Below, piece by piece: positions 6,260 through 8,768 of a DNA stretch of 8,768 nucleotides. The stretch lies in contig JAEDEK010000078.1 of the NCBI GenBank assembly GCA_016293365.1, forward strand, positions 1 to 8,768. Reading direction: 5' to 3'. The stretch comes from Bulleidia sp. Lineage in GTDB: Bacteria > Bacillota_I > Bacilli_A > Erysipelotrichales > Erysipelotrichaceae. The position numbers and the translations under genes are program-made. Under the pieces are notes generated by a model. That model did not search any database. It was given only the letters and a program-made list of their open reading frames with translations, and was not told the DNA's origin. The stretch's first letter is position 1. The number at the start of each line of letters is the position of its first letter.

Positions 6260-7251
6260 TGGCTAAAGACATTGAAATGGTGAATCCTGTTCTTGAAACA
6301 GATGAAACAGGAAGAGAAATACTTCTGAAGGTCAAGGATCTGGCAGTTACTTTCTACAATGGCAAGAAAGAATTCCGTGCCGTTCATGACGTCAACTTCA
6401 ATGTATACAATGGTGAAACACTGTCTCTGGTTGGTGAATCCGGTTCCGGTAAGACTACCATCGGTCGTGCGATCATCCGTATCAATCCGACTTCTGCCGG
6501 CGAAGTCACATTCATGGGCAAGAAGATCAACGGTAAGATCTCCAAGGAAGATCAGCGCTGGGTCATTCGTAACATGCAGATGGTATTCCAGGATCCGGCT
6601 GCTTCATTGAATGAAAGAGCGACAATCGATTATATCATCTCAGAAGGTCTTTATAACTTCCATCTGTACAAGGATGAAGAAGACCGTAAGCAGAAGGTGT
6701 TATCCGCTCTTGAAGCTGTAGGACTTCTTGCGGAACATGCTACAAGATATCCACATGAATTCTCAGGTGGACAAAGACAGAGAATCGGTATCGCAAGAGC
6801 GATGGTCATGGAACCGAAGCTTCTGATTGCGGATGAACCGATCTCAGCTCTTGACGTATCCATCCGTGCACAGGTTCTGAACCTGCTCAACGAATTCAAG
6901 CGTGAAAAGGGTCTGACACAGATCTTCATCGCACATGACCTTTCTGTTGTCCGTTACATCTCTGACCGTATTGCGGTTATCCATAAGGGACAGATTGTTG
7001 AACTTGCTGAAACAAATGAGCTGTTCAAAAATCCTCTCCATCCATATACAAAGTCTTTGATGTCAGCGATTCCTTTACCGGACCCTGAAATCGAAAAGGC
7101 TAAGAAGCTGATCACATACGATGAAGCAGAGCACAAGGCAAAATGGAACTATGCTGAAAAGCCTGCGACATTCCGTGAAATCCTCCCTGGCCACTTCATC
7201 TACGCAAATGATGAAGAATTTGAACACTATCAGAAACTTGTTAACAAGTAA
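6259..7251 (+). CDS. oppF: Oligopeptide ABC transporter ATPase OppF (AmiF-like)
   Basis: The second ATPase of the importer, partner of OppD. Its 330 residues contain Walker A GESGSGKT (59-66), Q-loop Q111 in FQDPAASLNE, signature SGGQRQR (169-175), Walker B LLIADE (188-193) and H-loop H226. Both ATP sites of the OppDF pair therefore appear competent. The C-terminal extension starts at 'HPYTKSLMSAIP' (261-272) and ends with 'LPGHFIYAND' (309-318), a tail that I recall as typical of AmiF. The protein contains no cysteine at all. The ATG overlaps the last A of the oppD TAA stop (TAATG), with GGGAGG at 6246-6251 as ribosome binding site, so it should be translationally coupled. A terminator follows, making it the last gene of the operon. 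Confidence 0.95.
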   Translation: MAKDIEMVNPVLETDETGREILLKVKDLAVTFYNGKKEFRAVHDVNFNVYNGETLSLVGESGSGKTTIGRAIIRINPTSAGEVTFMGKKINGKISKEDQRWVIRNMQMVFQDPAASLNERATIDYIISEGLYNFHLYKDEEDRKQKVLSALEAVGLLAEHATRYPHEFSGGQRQRIGIARAMVMEPKLLIADEPISALDVSIRAQVLNLLNEFKREKGLTQIFIAHDLSVVRYISDRIAVIHKGQIVELAETNELFKNPLHPYTKSLMSAIPLPDPEIEKAKKLITYDEAEHKAKWNYAEKPATFREILPGHFIYANDEEFEHYQKLVNK

Positions 7252-7257
7252 TGAATG

Positions 7258-7284
7258 AAGCTTCCGCTGATGCGGGGGCTTTTT
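7258..7284 (+). terminator. Intrinsic terminator of the opp operon
   Basis: AAGCTTCCGC (7258-7267) pairs with GCGGGGGCTT (7272-7281), ten pairs including two G-U, around the four-base loop TGAT. A run of five T (7280-7284 region) follows the GC-rich arm. It lies seven bases after the oppF stop. Confidence 0.88.
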
Positions 7285-7330
7285 CAATTTTGGTAATGAT
7301 TTGTGAAATACTCAATTCTGCGTAAATGTG

Positions 7331-7359
7331 TTGCCAAAAACGAGAACAGCTGATATAAA
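7331..7359 (+). promoter_or_regulatory. Promoter of the DUF4358-like lipoprotein gene (extended -10)
   Basis: TTGCCA (7331-7336, five of six matches) and TATAAA (7354-7359, five of six) are 17 bases apart, with TG at 7351-7352 giving an extended -10. The predicted start near 7366 leaves a leader of about 14 bases that is mostly ribosome binding site (AAGGAAGG, 7367-7374). With the preceding terminator, it separates this unit from the opp operon. Confidence 0.78.
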
Positions 7360-7379
7360 GAGATTGAAGGAAGGTATTT

Positions 7380-7862
7380 ATGAAATTTCTTAAAAAATTA
7401 CTGATCTGCCTGACTGTTGTTACGGCAGGTATCGGACTTGCAGCATGTTCTGCGTCCTCTTCCGGTTCTTCGGAAAATCTGAGTGGCTCTGTAGAAGAGC
7501 TGATGAACAGAATCTACGAACAGATTCCAGAAGATCAGAGACCGATGATGCTGATGAATATCGAAATCGATTCTGAAAATGTGGAGTCTTTCCTTGGTAC
7601 ATCAGATCTGGATTATAAGGAAGCAATTGCCAGCGAACCGGCTGTCAGCTCTATTGCATATTCTGTTGTTCTTGTCCGTATGAATGAAGGTGCAGATATC
7701 GAAGCTGCTAAGACAAAAATCAAGGATAGTGTAGATCCAAGAAAGTGGATCTGTGTTGAAGCAGAAACAGTCAAGGTTGTTAACAGAGGTGATGTGATCC
7801 TTCTGATCATGGCTTCTGCGGATAATGCAAAGAATGTAGAAGAAGCATTCAACAAACTGTAA
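7380..7862 (+). CDS. DUF4358-like lipoprotein of unknown function
   Basis: The 160-residue protein starts with a lipoprotein signal peptide (MKFLKKLL, a hydrophobic core, lipobox LAAC), with the lipidated cysteine at 23. A short Ser/Gly linker (24-37) tethers one small domain (about 38-160). The domain shows 'VEELMNRIYEQI' (38-49), then 'SFLGTSDLDYKEAIASEP' (70-87), 'SVVLVRMNEGADIEAAK' (94-110), 'VDPRKWICVEAE' (117-128) and 'GDVILLIMAS' (137-146). This order of motifs is how I recognise the DUF4358 family, which is found in Firmicutes and has no established function. No catalytic residues are evident. The domain contains one further cysteine, in KWICVE. In my recollection such genes often stand beside MBOAT acyltransferase genes, as here, so a role in surface polymer modification is an inference from context only. 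AAGGAAGG five bases upstream supports the start. Confidence 0.82.
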   Translation: MKFLKKLLICLTVVTAGIGLAACSASSSGSSENLSGSVEELMNRIYEQIPEDQRPMMLMNIEIDSENVESFLGTSDLDYKEAIASEPAVSSIAYSVVLVRMNEGADIEAAKTKIKDSVDPRKWICVEAETVKVVNRGDVILLIMASADNAKNVEEAFNKL

Positions 7863-7869
7863 TCGTTAC

Positions 7870-7894
7870 AAAAGTCTTCTTTATGAAGACTTTT
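7870..7894 (+). terminator. Hairpin between the lipoprotein and MBOAT genes, likely attenuator
   Basis: AAAAGTCTTC (7870-7879) pairs perfectly with GAAGACTTTT (7885-7894) around TTTAT. The U-rich part lies mostly inside the stem, followed by CTT, so it is a weak-to-moderate terminator. Only 26 bases remain before the MBOAT start, too few for another promoter, so MBOAT expression should depend on read-through. Confidence 0.6.
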
Positions 7895-7920
7895 CTTAAC
7901 AGGCGAAAGGAGGTGAAGGC

Positions 7921-8768
7921 ATGGTATTTTCAGGTATTCCGTTTCTGTTTGTCTTTTTACCGGTACTGTTGGTTGTTTACAGACTTGTTCCTGCAACAGG
8001 AAAGAATGCAGTCCTTCTGCTGTTTTCTCTGCTGTTCTACTTCTATGGAGAAGGCAGCAGGATACTGATCATGCTTGTTACGATCACTGTAAACTTTCTT
8101 GCAGGGATCGGAATGGAACGATATCCGACAAAGCGCAGATGGATGCTGGGGATTGCACTTGTATATGATCTTGGTCAGCTTATATTATTCAAATATACTG
8201 ATTTTATGATTGATACGCTCAATCATACGACCGGTACATCGATTTCTTTACTGCATATCATCATGCCGCTTGGAATCAGTTTCTTCACCTTTCAGACGAT
8301 CAGTTACATCGTGGATGTATATCAGGGAAAGATCCGTCCTTCTTATCGTCTGATTGATTTTGCAATGTATGTGACTCTGTTTCCTCAGCTTGTTGCCGGC
8401 CCCATTGTCAGATATGAATCCATTGAACAGCAGATTCATCATCGTACTGTGAGTGAAGATGGATTTGAAAAGGGAATCACACGGTTTGTAACAGGTCTGT
8501 TCAAGAAGACCGTTGTTGCGGATACAATTGCCTCCTTTGTCAATGTGATTGGAAGAAACAGTATCATTGGTGCATGGATGTCAGCCATCGGTTTTATTCT
8601 ACAGCTGTATTATGACTTCAGTGGTTACAGTGATATGGCGATCGGACTTGGAAGGATGTTCGGTTTTACATTCCCGGAAAACTTCAATTATCCGCTTTCT
8701 GCAGTATCCGTTACCGACTTCTGGCGCAGATGGCACATAACGCTTTCTTCTTTTTTCAAAGACTACGT
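7921..8768 (+). CDS. MBOAT family membrane O-acyltransferase, AlgI/DltB-like (3' partial)
   Basis: The frame is open from ATG 7921 to the right edge, giving 282 complete codons. The ribosome binding site AAAGGAGGTG (7906-7915) is close to ideal. The protein is strongly hydrophobic, with several membrane segments (roughly 5-21, 31-45, 50-65, 74-92, 108-127, 215-232). Diagnostic blocks are 'MPLGISFFTFQTISYIVDVY' (115-134), 'FPQLVAGPIVRY' (154-165), 'GITRFVTGLFKKTVVAD' (185-201), 'LQLYYDFSGYSDMAIGLG' (227-244) and 'FWRRWHITLSSFF' (267-279), the last with conserved His 272. These are hallmarks of the AlgI/PatA/DltB branch, which moves acyl groups, commonly acetyl, across the membrane onto surface polymers. 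Proteins of this type are usually 450-500 residues, so about 40% is missing, including the second conserved histidine. The acceptor polymer is unknown. An AlgJ/DHHW-like partner just downstream is an expectation, not an observation. Confidence 0.92.
   Translation, partial: MVFSGIPFLFVFLPVLLVVYRLVPATGKNAVLLLFSLLFYFYGEGSRILIMLVTITVNFLAGIGMERYPTKRRWMLGIALVYDLGQLILFKYTDFMIDTLNHTTGTSISLLHIIMPLGISFFTFQTISYIVDVYQGKIRPSYRLIDFAMYVTLFPQLVAGPIVRYESIEQQIHHRTVSEDGFEKGITRFVTGLFKKTVVADTIASFVNVIGRNSIIGAWMSAIGFILQLYYDFSGYSDMAIGLGRMFGFTFPENFNYPLSAVSVTDFWRRWHITLSSFFKDY

Noticed and set aside
617..7251. Possibility that the cluster is a dipeptide, nickel or glutathione importer
   Set aside because: OppA size, the long OppB insert and the OppD/OppF tails fit the Ami-type oligopeptide subtype better. 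Exact substrates remain unknown.
7883..8068. 61-codon frame overlapping the MBOAT start
   Set aside because: It begins inside the hairpin without a proper ribosome binding site and is out of frame with the clear MBOAT protein.
8549..8740. 63-codon frame inside the MBOAT gene
   Set aside because: A shadow in another frame of a strongly conserved MBOAT segment.
1..8768. Mobile elements, CRISPR arrays, phage genes or defence genes
   Set aside because: No transposase, integrase or direct-repeat array was seen, and gene order and composition are consistent with core chromosome.

Overview
The window looks like chromosomal DNA of a moderate-GC member of the Firmicutes (Bacillota). The support is strong AGGAGG-type ribosome binding sites, lipobox signal peptides, a tRNA gene with an encoded CCA end, and an Ami-type (streptococcal-style) oligopeptide permease. 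Erysipelotrichia is my best guess at class, held with low confidence because no marker gene settles it. I see no mobile element, CRISPR array, rRNA or sign of recent transfer.

Left edge (1-616): the last 81 codons of an ABC-F type ATPase converge on a tRNA-Ser(CGA) gene on the minus strand, and one perfect hairpin between them can serve as terminator for both. The tRNA has its own extended -10 promoter. The AT-rich gap up to the permease holds two inverted repeats and a good sigma-A-type promoter close to oppA.

Centre (617-7284): a complete five-gene oligopeptide ABC importer, oppA-oppB-oppC-oppD-oppF. OppA is the lipid-anchored binding protein, OppB and OppC form the membrane channel, and OppD and OppF are the two ATPases. 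The protein sizes (671, 495, 307, 357 and 330 residues) and the long extracellular insert in OppB fit the AmiA-AmiC-AmiD-AmiE-AmiF subtype. A strong hairpin followed by a second promoter separates oppA from oppBCDF, which should give an excess of binding protein over transporter. oppB/oppC and oppD/oppF overlap by one base, and oppC/oppD are 14 bases apart. A terminator follows oppF.

Right edge (7285-8768): a strong extended -10 promoter drives a 160-residue lipoprotein that I recognise as DUF4358-like. A hairpin follows, then the first 282 codons of an AlgI/DltB-like MBOAT membrane O-acyltransferase that runs off the window. These two genes look like the start of a cell-surface acylation operon and are the least understood part of the window. 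The opp operon is a conserved, well-known system; its points of interest are structural details, not a new function.
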